Source: Lithodes maja
Taxonomy: Eukaryota > Arthropoda > Malacostraca > Decapoda > Lithodidae
NCBI GenBank assembly: GCA_037953745.1
Contig: JBAKBP010013070.1
Coordinates: forward strand, 1-64,000
Length of the DNA stretch: 64,000 bases
Reading direction: 5' to 3'
The notes under the pieces were generated by a model, which saw only the letters and a program-made list of their open reading frames with translations, was not told the DNA's origin and did not search any database. How positions within the stretch are numbered: the first letter of the stretch is position 1; every line of letters starts with the position of its first letter. Below are positions 55,316 to 64,000 of the stretch, piece by piece. The translations under genes were made by a program, and so were the position numbers.

Positions 55316-57196
55316 TGTGACGCATGTCGAGTATGAGCATGCTGTACAGAACGCCCAGTCATGCCCCACTCTCGCTAGGATCGTCAGGGCAGGAACTTTG
55401 GCTGTAGTCTGTGTAGAGTTTCCTAACTTAGTTTATGTGAGCCGTTGTACTATAAGTATTATAAATATGTATTTTGTTTTCATCTGAGTCAACGAGTTCT
55501 ATTTTATATCATTAGTTATAAGTATTATGTGTGGGACTTATTTGTAATGATGAGAGGAGAGAGAGAGATTACGTAACGGGGGCCAGTGAGTGCGCCACGC
55601 GGCAGGTAGGCCTAACTCCCTCCTCCCTCCTCCCTCCTCCCCCCTCAGCGCGTGGGAAATCCTTTGTCGATCCCAGATTGAGAGAGAATATTACGTAATG
55701 ATTGTCAGTGGGCGGTCCTTAGTAGTTTGCGATATGCTCACTAGAGGGCCGAGTATAAAAAGGGAAGTCTCGCCACAGATTCTTCAGAACTCATTAGGCA
55801 GAGCGACTTCTCATATCCCTTGCTACTATACATATTCTTCCGACTGATGTGAACTTTCTCTACTCTCTGAATCGCCTATCTTCTTCTCTTCCCGACCCTT
55901 TATAACCTCAATGATCCCTTTGGTGCAGAGCTAGTCAGCCAAAGTATTATCGCTTGAGTTCTCACGAGATATATGCCTATTAGATAGCCTATTTTGGAAG
56001 GGATAACTAGAATAGGATTGATTAATGTTTGTTGCACTCGTATATGCATTTCCCTGTGTATGATTATTCATGTTCCTGTTTTCTGCTGATCTAAGTAATG
56101 CTAGAAAATCTAAGTAATGCTAGACTGGGATAAGGCGACTGGAGTTGTGATTCCCTATGTGTATTAGGTTTTGTTGAACCTGTACAATCGCAACGGAGAC
56201 TTGGGAAGCCTACAGTAGGTGGTCTTTCTGACTGTGTACCTTGTGAGTTTAGCGCTGTGTTGCGAGTGAGGGCTTTTGCCTCTGCCACCCAACACTGTGC
56301 TAACTCGTTTGCTTGACTTTGAGAGGATCGCCAGGAGAGAACCAGATACTAGTGATCTGGATCTCTCAAGAGAGCATCCCGTCAATTAACGTAATTTGGC
56401 CGCACAGTCTTAAGGACCTCGCTAGGCTACGAGCCGCTTGCTCAGCCATTGTTTCCTAGCCTACTACATCCCAGTTAGACTTTGCTCGGTCAGCAGATAC
56501 AGCATAGTATTGAAGCTTTCCTTATGTATGTTATTGTTTATGCACTATTGATTTCATGTGTGGCACGCTTAGCTACTTTAGAGATTAGTGGCCCACGAGC
56601 ACAATCCTAGTAGGCTATTGCCAGTGCATTGTCGGAGTACTTCTTTTTAATGTTTGCCATTTACTATTGCTTATTCTTATAATTCTTCTTATGTCAATTT
56701 AAAGCCTTTAATGTTAGTTAATTGCCAGTGTGTTGCTTATTGAATTGCTGTTCAAAATCCGATACTTACTTCTTACGAGTATCCGAGAAGCATCTAACTT
56801 TATCAGAAGATTCCTTGCTCGATGCTCGAGGACTATTGTTTAACGTAACGTAATAGTGCCGATCCGAAGTAGAGGGTGGAGGACTTCTTAAGTTCTTAGT
56901 CAAGGGTGGATTACTTCGGCTTCGGCCAACACTATTCTTTGGTGTTGTTGTATTTACTTCTTTGTTTGATTGTTGACCAGACTAGATAACTCCCGTCTCT
57001 TTATTAGTCTGTTGTGAGACGCTAGTACCGAGTTCTTGTATACCCCGTTATAGCAGATAGAACTCTGGAGGGTATTGGTGTTTTTTGTTCGACTGGCAGT
57101 ACTCTGGGGTTGGGATCGTGTGTTTCCGTTGTGGCAGCGAGCCATACTCGAGTCCTGTGTGAGAGCCCTTGTGTACCCGAGTGCCAGGTCGTAACA
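55316..57196 (+). mobile_element. 5' LTR of a Gmr1-like Ty3/gypsy element
   Basis: The 1,881-base LTR begins TGTGACGCATG and ends GGTCGTAACA. It differs from the 3' LTR by one extra 19-base direct duplication near 56095-56116 and one substitution (CAGTTAGAC against CAGCTAGAC). A TATA box, TATAAAA at 55754-55760, followed by TTCTTCAGAACTC, marks the likely promoter. (CTCC)n runs lie at 55616-55643. Confidence 0.95.
55754..55760 (+). promoter_or_regulatory. LTR TATA box
   Basis: TATAAAA lies in GAGTATAAAAAGGG, with a plausible start region 25-40 bases downstream. The same site is in the 3' LTR at 62308-62314. Confidence 0.65.
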
Positions 57197-57198
57197 AA

Positions 57199-57216
57199 TG
57201 GCGACCTTGCTTAGGA
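57199..57216 (+). promoter_or_regulatory. Candidate primer-binding site of the gypsy element
   Basis: Two bases after the 5' LTR the sequence reads TGGCGACCTTGCTTAGG, starting with TGG as expected for a tRNA 3'-end complement. The tRNA was not identified. Confidence 0.5.
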
Positions 57217-57409
57217 TTTTGTGAACAGTATAAATTTTTGCAGAGTTGTACAACATTTGTTTGTTTGTATTTTAGCGTGCATATTGAAGAATATTTTTTT
57301 TGTATGGCAATTAGTAGAGCATTTAAGAGACATCCAGTTAATTTAGTAATTAGTGCTTGCATAAGGAAGTTTAACACTTTTGTCTCGAGAATTTTTTGTG
57401 GACTTCAGT

Positions 57410-60400
57410 ATGTCGTGCACTAGCGCTGACGATGAGCGAGAGATGCCATTTGAAGGTGTGCCGTTAGTAATCAGTGAGGAGGATGCTAGAGTTTTTGTGA
57501 GTAAGCGGTACCACGTGATGGAGGAGAGGCTGACTGGGGTGGATGTTTGTGGCTTGCACCTGATAGCCAAGGTTTTGGGCATTGCCAATGTAGTAGGGAT
57601 GTCCAAGGGGGAGCTGATTTCCTGGGTGTTGCGTGGGCGACATGGGGTTTCGGGGGGGAGGGCGTTTGGGGGGGTTCCTCCCCAGATCCCCTCTCACTCG
57701 ACTCCCACAGTGCCGTCCACTCAGTTACCGGAGGTTAGCACTCTCCCACAGAGGGATGAGAATTGGCAGATTGGAGTGCCCTCGGGTGGTGCACATGGTG
57801 GTTCCCCAGTTTTTGCCCCCCCTCCTTCAGTAGTGGCAACTCCCTCTTCCTGCCTGTCTCCAGATATGGTATTTAGACTTGAGCTTGCTAAAATTGAGAT
57901 TGAGGCTAGGAAGCAGGAGAAGGAGATTGAGGCTGAGACTAGGAAGCAGGAGAATGAGGCTAGGAAGCAGGAGATTGAGGCTGAGACCAGGAGGCAGGAG
58001 AATGAGACTAGGAGGCATGAGATTGAGGCGGAGAATGAGACCAGGAGGCACGAGGCTGAGCTTAGGTACGACTCAGAGAAATATTGTGCTCAAATAGATT
58101 TAGATAAGACTCGTGCAGAGTCGACAGGGACTCGGATGGGCCGTGAGGGCCAAGTAAGAGAACAGTCCTTGTCTCACTTAGTCAAATTGGTGCCGGCATT
58201 TAGTGAAACTGAAGTCACAGAATTTTTTAATCGTTTTGAGAAGAAGTGTAGGGAGCATAATTGGCCTGAAGAGAAGTGGGCAGCTCTAGTCTCCTCAAGA
58301 CTTACGGGTAAGGGTCTGAAGGCTTATGATGCACTGCCTTTAGAGTCTTGCATTGACTACCCAGTATTGAAGAGAGCTGTCCTACGGGCGTACGAGTTGC
58401 AACCAGAAACATATCGATTGAAGTTTCGGGGTGTTACAAAGACTAGGGAGGCGACCTTTCTTGAACATGCCCGGGACTTAAAAGATGCACTTACAAACTG
58501 GACACGTTCTGAGAAAGCTGAGACGGCCGAACAGTTGACTGAGCTGTTTCTGCTCGAGCAGTTTTATAAGTGTACTGGTGCAGAAATGACTTTAACTATT
58601 AAAGAAAAGAACCCAAAAACTCTACAGGAGGCAGCTGAGATGGCTGACCTCCGGCTATCACTAATTCGTGGGTGCGGGTATGCCCAGCGTAGTGAGGCAG
58701 GTAACAAGGGGCGTGACGCCCCACCCCCCCGAGTTAGTGATATACCTTATGCAAACAAGTACAAGAGCTATGATACCAAGACTGACCACAAGACTAGCAC
58801 CGTCCCATTTAAGAAGGGGCCGGGCCCTTCCCAGTACCAAGGGAAGCCCAAGAGGGAGTTGGAGTGTTATCATTGTCATGAAAAGGGGCACTTTGCAAGA
58901 GTCTGTCCTAGCAAACCACCTACAGCAGCTGTGTCTTTGGCCTGCAACATTGGTGTGTCTCCGAAGTCTTCTGAGTTTGCCCGGGGCAGTTCGTCAGAGG
59001 CTGAGGCACAGCCAATGCAGAAGCACCTGGGAGGCTCGAACCCTGCTCAGGATGTTTTTGGCGACCATAGAGGGCGGGGTTGCGTGATGTGGGCGGGGCG
59101 CAAGCATGGAGTAGAGGTCTTGCGTGATACAGGTGCTTCCCAGACTCTGATGAATAACTTGACTGGCTACCCTATAAATGCGGCTCGGGTGGTAGTGGTG
59201 CAGGGTATTAATGCAACTCGGTCATACCCGCTGGTGCGGTTGGAGTTGGAGGTGGATGGTGTGGCACGAGAATTGGATGTTGGGATTGTGGAGAAACTGC
59301 CAGTGGAGGGCGTCGACCTTCTTCTCGGCAACGACTTTGCAATGCCCGCTTCTGAGGTTCTACCCTTAGTCGTTGCCGAGAGGCCGGCCGACGTGAGTGG
59401 GGAAGAGCAAGAGTGGGTCGAGCGGTGCCAGACACAACCTATGGCGTGTGTTGTCACCCGAGCTCGGGCAGATAAAGTGTCACAGCCTAGTCCTCCGTCT
59501 TCAGACCAGCGGAGGAACGATAAACAGGAGGAGGCTAAAGCTGGAGTTGGTTTTAAGAGTTTTGACTCGGCGGCTCTCCTGGGTGATTCAGTATTGGCAC
59601 CTATGTTAGAGTCTGGAGAGGCCCCAGGACCTGTCACAGCTAGTGAGGAGGTAGGGCCGGAAGAGACTCCGAGGCAGCAACGTTACACACGGAGAGAAAA
59701 AAGGGTTGCTCAGTTTGATATTGGGGGAGGACTTGGGTTGCTTCGGAAGCATCTAGACAGGTTGGTTCCCTCAGATATTTGTAAACTGCAGTTGGAGGAT
59801 CCGGAAGTTCAGAAGTGTGGTAATGGTGCTGTCGAGATCAAACACGAGGACGGGGAAGCATGTCATGTGAACCTGTTGGAGGAGTTTGTGAGGCAACCAC
59901 CTGAGCAGCCTACTGTCCCTGCGTTGGTCTGCCGCGGCCAAGGTGGAGAAGGAGAGGGGGGCAGTAGGGCACAGGTGGAGGAGAGTAGGGATTGTCATGT
60001 CTCGGCGGAGCAGTGGGCGGGGGACACGAGTCTGGTGGCTGTGGAAGCGCTAGAGCACCTGCCTGAGCAGCAGTGTGCAGCACTCCAGCACCAGCTCGGT
60101 TCATACCCCACTGGTCGTGCCGAGCCCCTGAGTCTCACAACTCGGGCGGTGCGAGATGTTCCGCGGGCAGGTCACGTGAATGTTGAAAGACCGTTAGCCT
60201 CGTTGTTTCGGTGGTTCAAGGTGGGCGACGAGGCTTTGGCATGGTTGCCAGGTCAGGGTCGACCCATGGCTGCCAAGGGTGGTGGTCAAAAGGAGGACAT
60301 TGAGCAGATTAGTGAGGTTGGCTGTGGAGTGGATGTGCCCGGTCGTCACATAGCCTCCCAATGCTGCTCTAGTCTAATGCAACAGCCCTACCATAGACCG

Positions 60401-61384
60401 ACTGTATCTGGCCATGTCTCTAAAAGCGGTGATGCTGAGCAGGCAGATGTCGTCACAAGGAATGCGGGGGTGTGCATGTATGGTATCGGCGGGGAAGCCT
60501 TAGCAATAATGAACTATGGGAGTGACTGCACAGGTGGTACTGATTGTCCCTCTCATGACCTGGCTGTTCTAGGGACGAAGGTGGAGAAGGAGGGAGACTA
60601 CAGGTTAGAAGCTGCGGTCTCGGCTGGGTTGTGGGAGGGCACTAGGCATGTTGTTCGTGGAGACAGTGCAAGGCAGTTGTTTACTAGGCTATGGCAGTAC
60701 TTTCGCATGTTTGTTGCTTCTCCAGGCCTGATGTACGGGGTAGAATCCGACAAGCAGGCTGGAGATCGTGCAAGGCTCAGTTTAATTCCCTACCGTATAA
60801 ATCCTGTTCGACAGCCTATGGTGCAAGCAGAGCTGGATTACGTGTGGACGAAGGGTCTGAGGGATAAGGAATGTCGTGAGTGGTCGTTGCCTGTAACTTT
60901 GCAACCGGTGTTGAGTGGCAAGATCAGTGAGTGTGTTGATTGCGAGAGTGTGTGTGCATTATCCCTGACAGACGCCTATACCTTATCAAGAGTTGTGCCT
61001 TGCGGACTTAACAATGCACTAGCAACGTTTCAGAACCTGATGAATGAAAGTGAAAAGGACGATGATGGGCTGGAGCCTCCTGTTAATTTCTGCTCGGAGA
61101 AGCACAATTCGGCCCAGGGGAGCTGCTCTGTTGTCGAGGAGGAGCTGCTGGCGGTTGTGCTTGCGCTGGGGCATTTCGAGGTCTATGTTCCAGCCTATGG
61201 TCCAGTCGTTGTACTTTACCCAGATCATCACCCTCTCAAGATCTTGGACCAGTTTCACAATCGGAATATGAGGCTGACCAGGTGGTCACTAAGGTTATTG
61301 GTATATAACCTGGACATACGCCATATTGCCGGTTGTGACAACGTGGTTGCAGATGGTCGTTCAAGGGTATATGATCCTGGGTAG
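57410..61384 (+). CDS. Gag-protease-degenerate pol polyprotein of the gypsy element
   Basis: I choose the ATG at 57410 (MSCTSADDERE), giving 1,324 residues. Residues about 160-220 are a coiled coil of repeating KQE/RRQEN heptads. A gag segment with LVPAFSETEVTEFFNRFEKK and SCAN-like helices follows. The zinc knuckle CYHCHEKGHFARVC starts at residue 486, and the aspartic protease active site DTGAS at 573, with LLLGNDF. After it comes CHVNLLEEF, a typical integrase C-terminal end, upstream of the RT-side linker LPEQQCAALQHQLGSYP. Gmr1-like elements have integrase before RT. A displaced integrase-type piece, VGDEALAWLPGQGRP, is at about 940. RT is reduced to PYRINPVRQPMVQAELDYVW and VVPCGLNNALATFQNLMN, with no catalytic YxDD. 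RNase H (EEELLAVVLALGHFEVY, HIAGCDNVVADGRSRV) ends the frame. No stop interrupts it. Capsid, knuckle and protease look functional, while RT and integrase do not. Confidence 0.88.
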   Translation: MSCTSADDEREMPFEGVPLVISEEDARVFVSKRYHVMEERLTGVDVCGLHLIAKVLGIANVVGMSKGELISWVLRGRHGVSGGRAFGGVPPQIPSHSTPTVPSTQLPEVSTLPQRDENWQIGVPSGGAHGGSPVFAPPPSVVATPSSCLSPDMVFRLELAKIEIEARKQEKEIEAETRKQENEARKQEIEAETRRQENETRRHEIEAENETRRHEAELRYDSEKYCAQIDLDKTRAESTGTRMGREGQVREQSLSHLVKLVPAFSETEVTEFFNRFEKKCREHNWPEEKWAALVSSRLTGKGLKAYDALPLESCIDYPVLKRAVLRAYELQPETYRLKFRGVTKTREATFLEHARDLKDALTNWTRSEKAETAEQLTELFLLEQFYKCTGAEMTLTIKEKNPKTLQEAAEMADLRLSLIRGCGYAQRSEAGNKGRDAPPPRVSDIPYANKYKSYDTKTDHKTSTVPFKKGPGPSQYQGKPKRELECYHCHEKGHFARVCPSKPPTAAVSLACNIGVSPKSSEFARGSSSEAEAQPMQKHLGGSNPAQDVFGDHRGRGCVMWAGRKHGVEVLRDTGASQTLMNNLTGYPINAARVVVVQGINATRSYPLVRLELEVDGVARELDVGIVEKLPVEGVDLLLGNDFAMPASEVLPLVVAERPADVSGEEQEWVERCQTQPMACVVTRARADKVSQPSPPSSDQRRNDKQEEAKAGVGFKSFDSAALLGDSVLAPMLESGEAPGPVTASEEVGPEETPRQQRYTRREKRVAQFDIGGGLGLLRKHLDRLVPSDICKLQLEDPEVQKCGNGAVEIKHEDGEACHVNLLEEFVRQPPEQPTVPALVCRGQGGEGEGGSRAQVEESRDCHVSAEQWAGDTSLVAVEALEHLPEQQCAALQHQLGSYPTGRAEPLSLTTRAVRDVPRAGHVNVERPLASLFRWFKVGDEALAWLPGQGRPMAAKGGGQKEDIEQISEVGCGVDVPGRHIASQCCSSLMQQPYHRPTVSGHVSKSGDAEQADVVTRNAGVCMYGIGGEALAIMNYGSDCTGGTDCPSHDLAVLGTKVEKEGDYRLEAAVSAGLWEGTRHVVRGDSARQLFTRLWQYFRMFVASPGLMYGVESDKQAGDRARLSLIPYRINPVRQPMVQAELDYVWTKGLRDKECREWSLPVTLQPVLSGKISECVDCESVCALSLTDAYTLSRVVPCGLNNALATFQNLMNESEKDDDGLEPPVNFCSEKHNSAQGSCSVVEEELLAVVLALGHFEVYVPAYGPVVVLYPDHHPLKILDQFHNRNMRLTRWSLRLLVYNLDIRHIAGCDNVVADGRSRVYDPG

Positions 61385-61869
61385 ATTGACACACGGGTAG
61401 CCTCCTGTTTTAGTTTGAATAGTATTTTGCGCTTGGTGCTTGTTGGCTCGCGGTTGTAGCCCAGCGTATTGGGTCGTAAAGCAGGAGTTGAGCGTTTGGT
61501 ATAGAAGAAAATAGGCTGCCCTTATAGTGCAGCCGGGAAAAACATATTAAAATATAAAAATCATAAAAAAAAAATCTTTCTTTTGATATAGATAATTGTA
61601 TAAGTTTGTCATAGCCTATAGAGTTTGAGCAGTCCACGAACTATCAAACGGCTGAGCTGCTGTAAGCTCGCTCTGGGAGCATGATATTGTGGTTTTTTTG
61701 CTATTGTTGGGAGGAGTTATAAAATGTGAATTTTTTTTTTATAAGATGTGTTTTAGTGATAAACTCAGCTTTGTTTTAGTGCCATGCGGTCGCTGGGTGT
61801 GAGGGGCTTGATGGGGTTCTGTGTGTCAGATTTTAGCTCAGGGTTGAGCAAGTAAAATCTTGGGGGAGG
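61385..61869 (+). other. Gypsy 3' non-coding segment with polypurine tract
   Basis: No gene is present. It contains A and T runs (61564-61573, 61730-61740) and ends with GGGGGAGG at 61862-61869, the expected polypurine tract directly before the 3' LTR. Confidence 0.7.
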
Positions 61870-63731
61870 TGTGACGCATGTCGAGTATGAGCATGCTGTA
61901 CAGAACGCCCAGTCATGCCCCACTCTCGCTAGGATCGTCAGGGCAGGAACTTTGGCTGTAGTCTGTGTAGAGTTTCCTAACTTAGTTTATGTGAGCCGTT
62001 GTACTATAAGTATTATAAATATGTATTTTGTTTTCATCTGAGTCAACGAGTTCTATTTTATATCATTAGTTATAAGTATTATGTGTGGGACTTATTTGTA
62101 ATGATGAGAGGAGAGAGAGAGATTACGTAACGGGGGCCAGTGAGTGCGCCACGCGGCAGGTAGGCCTAACTCCCTCCTCCCTCCTCCCTCCTCCCCCCTC
62201 AGCGCGTGGGAAATCCTTTGTCGATCCCAGATTGAGAGAGAATATTACGTAATGATTGTCAGTGGGCGGTCCTTAGTAGTTTGCGATATGCTCACTAGAG
62301 GGCCGAGTATAAAAAGGGAAGTCTCGCCACAGATTCTTCAGAACTCATTAGGCAGAGCGACTTCTCATATCCCTTGCTACTATACATATTCTTCCGACTG
62401 ATGTGAACTTTCTCTACTCTCTGAATCGCCTATCTTCTTCTCTTCCCGACCCTTTATAACCTCAATGATCCCTTTGGTGCAGAGCTAGTCAGCCAAAGTA
62501 TTATCGCTTGAGTTCTCACGAGATATATGCCTATTAGATAGCCTATTTTGGAAGGGATAACTAGAATAGGATTGATTAATGTTTGTTGCACTCGTATATG
62601 CATTTCCCTGTGTATGATTATTCATGTTCCTGTTTTCTGCTGATCTAAGTAATGCTAGACTGGGATAAGGCGACTGGAGTTGTGATTCCCTATGTGTATT
62701 AGGTTTTGTTGAACCTGTACAATCGCAACGGAGACTTGGGAAGCCTACAGTAGGTGGTCTTTCTGACTGTGTACCTTGTGAGTTTAGCGCTGTGTTGCGA
62801 GTGAGGGCTTTTGCCTCTGCCACCCAACACTGTGCTAACTCGTTTGCTTGACTTTGAGAGGATCGCCAGGAGAGAACCAGATACTAGTGATCTGGATCTC
62901 TCAAGAGAGCATCCCGTCAATTAACGTAATTTGGCCGCACAGTCTTAAGGACCTCGCTAGGCTACGAGCCGCTTGCTCAGCCATTGTTTCCTAGCCTACT
63001 ACATCCCAGCTAGACTTTGCTCGGTCAGCAGATACAGCATAGTATTGAAGCTTTCCTTATGTATGTTATTGTTTATGCACTATTGATTTCATGTGTGGCA
63101 CGCTTAGCTACTTTAGAGATTAGTGGCCCACGAGCACAATCCTAGTAGGCTATTGCCAGTGCATTGTCGGAGTACTTCTTTTTAATGTTTGCCATTTACT
63201 ATTGCTTATTCTTATAATTCTTCTTATGTCAATTTAAAGCCTTTAATGTTAGTTAATTGCCAGTGTGTTGCTTATTGAATTGCTGTTCAAAATCCGATAC
63301 TTACTTCTTACGAGTATCCGAGAAGCATCTAACTTTATCAGAAGATTCCTTGCTCGATGCTCGAGGACTATTGTTTAACGTAACGTAATAGTGCCGATCC
63401 GAAGTAGAGGGTGGAGGACTTCTTAAGTTCTTAGTCAAGGGTGGATTACTTCGGCTTCGGCCAACACTATTCTTTGGTGTTGTTGTATTTACTTCTTTGT
63501 TTGATTGTTGACCAGACTAGATAACTCCCGTCTCTTTATTAGTCTGTTGTGAGACGCTAGTACCGAGTTCTTGTATACCCCGTTATAGCAGATAGAACTC
63601 TGGAGGGTATTGGTGTTTTTTGTTCGACTGGCAGTACTCTGGGGTTGGGATCGTGTGTTTCCGTTGTGGCAGCGAGCCATACTCGAGTCCTGTGTGAGAG
63701 CCCTTGTGTACCCGAGTGCCAGGTCGTAACA
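61870..63731 (+). mobile_element. 3' LTR of the Gmr1-like gypsy element
   Basis: At 1,862 bases it is identical by eye to the 5' LTR except for the absence of a 19-base duplication and one substitution. It ends GGTCGTAACA and is followed by the GGAG duplication. The near identity means a recent insertion. Confidence 0.95.
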
Positions 63732-63735
63732 GGAG

Positions 63736-64000
63736 TGATGTACTGATTTGGGGTTGTTAACAGGACAAGTTTGGGGAATTTTCTTGGTGGCAGTCTCGGT
63801 CTGGTTAGAGGTTATCTGGGACTGGTGAGTTTGTTTGACATGAGAGGGCGAGTCAAGTGTGGGGTTTCGAAGTTTTCTAGGGGTGTGAATTGTGTGGGGG
63901 GTGGAACGGAGCTACTGACTGAAAACTGTCACAAGCTACTGACGGAAAACTGTCACAAGGGAAATTTTGTTGGTGGGTGAATAGCTGAACATTTCTGGGG
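63736..64000 (-). mobile_element. Continuation of gag-only element copy D
   Basis: After the gypsy target duplication, the G-rich strand of the proline-rich gag region resumes: TTTGGGGTTGTTAACAGG, then CTACTGACGGAAAACTGTCA and ATAGCTGAACATTTCTGGGG. It continues past the window edge, so the 5' LTR and capsid-like part of copy D lie outside. Confidence 0.8.

Noticed and set aside
55590..55847. 85-residue ORF present twice (55590 and 62144)
   Set aside because: It lies in the U3/R part of the gypsy LTRs across the TATA box. Its duplication reflects the two LTRs.

Overview
The window is eukaryotic repeat-rich DNA, most likely from an arthropod and plausibly a decapod crustacean. The clues are an interstitial (CCTAA)n tract (the arthropod TTAGG telomere motif), a DIRS-type tyrosine-recombinase retroelement, Penelope-like elements with permuted domains, a THAP/P-element-type transposase, and many TTAA-flanked piggyBac-type MITEs. 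There is no prokaryotic gene organisation, rRNA or CRISPR array. Almost every long reading frame belongs to a mobile element. No conventional host gene was recognised.

Layout. 1-4828: a DIRS-like element (gag-like, RT/RNase H, tyrosine recombinase) cut off by the poly(A) end of a minus-strand LINE. 4829-7080: that LINE, split by a TA-flanked DNA element. 7084-14175: a nearly full-length plus-strand CR1-like LINE. Its ORF1 has a signal peptide and a 2A ribosome-skipping motif, and its ORF2 carries two zinc-finger modules, an AP endonuclease and an RT. ORF2 is split by a piggyBac-type MITE and a Tigger-like element (itself holding another MITE), yet the frame is conserved across both insertions. 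14600-16067 and 32039-32191 (minus): two parts of one THAP/P-element-like transposase. They are separated by an apparent phase-0 intron now about 16 kb long.

That intron holds a nest of gag-only LTR elements with very long (about 3.7 kb) LTRs: 17738-20750 partial LTR, 20751-24449 LTR, 24450-27728 internal region with a proline-rich gag-like gene on the minus strand, and 27729-31514 LTR. A related copy lies at 50569-55311 and resumes at 63736 to the window end.

33116-35378: nested piggyBac-type MITEs and a Harbinger-like element. 36271-47860: a head-to-tail array of Naiad-type Penelope-like elements (N-terminal GIY-YIG endonuclease, CxC linker, RT). Copy 1 is interrupted by two nested MITEs and a minus-strand LINE with a 17-bp target duplication, while copy 2 supplies the empty sites. 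48608-50220: an unrecognised coding-like region. 55316-63731: a very young Gmr1-like Ty3/gypsy element with nearly identical 1.9-kb LTRs. Its single 1324-codon frame keeps gag and protease but has lost the RT core and most of the integrase.

The window reads as a stratified nest of transposons. In several cases the uninterrupted paralogous copy, or the restored reading frame, fixes insertion boundaries to the base.
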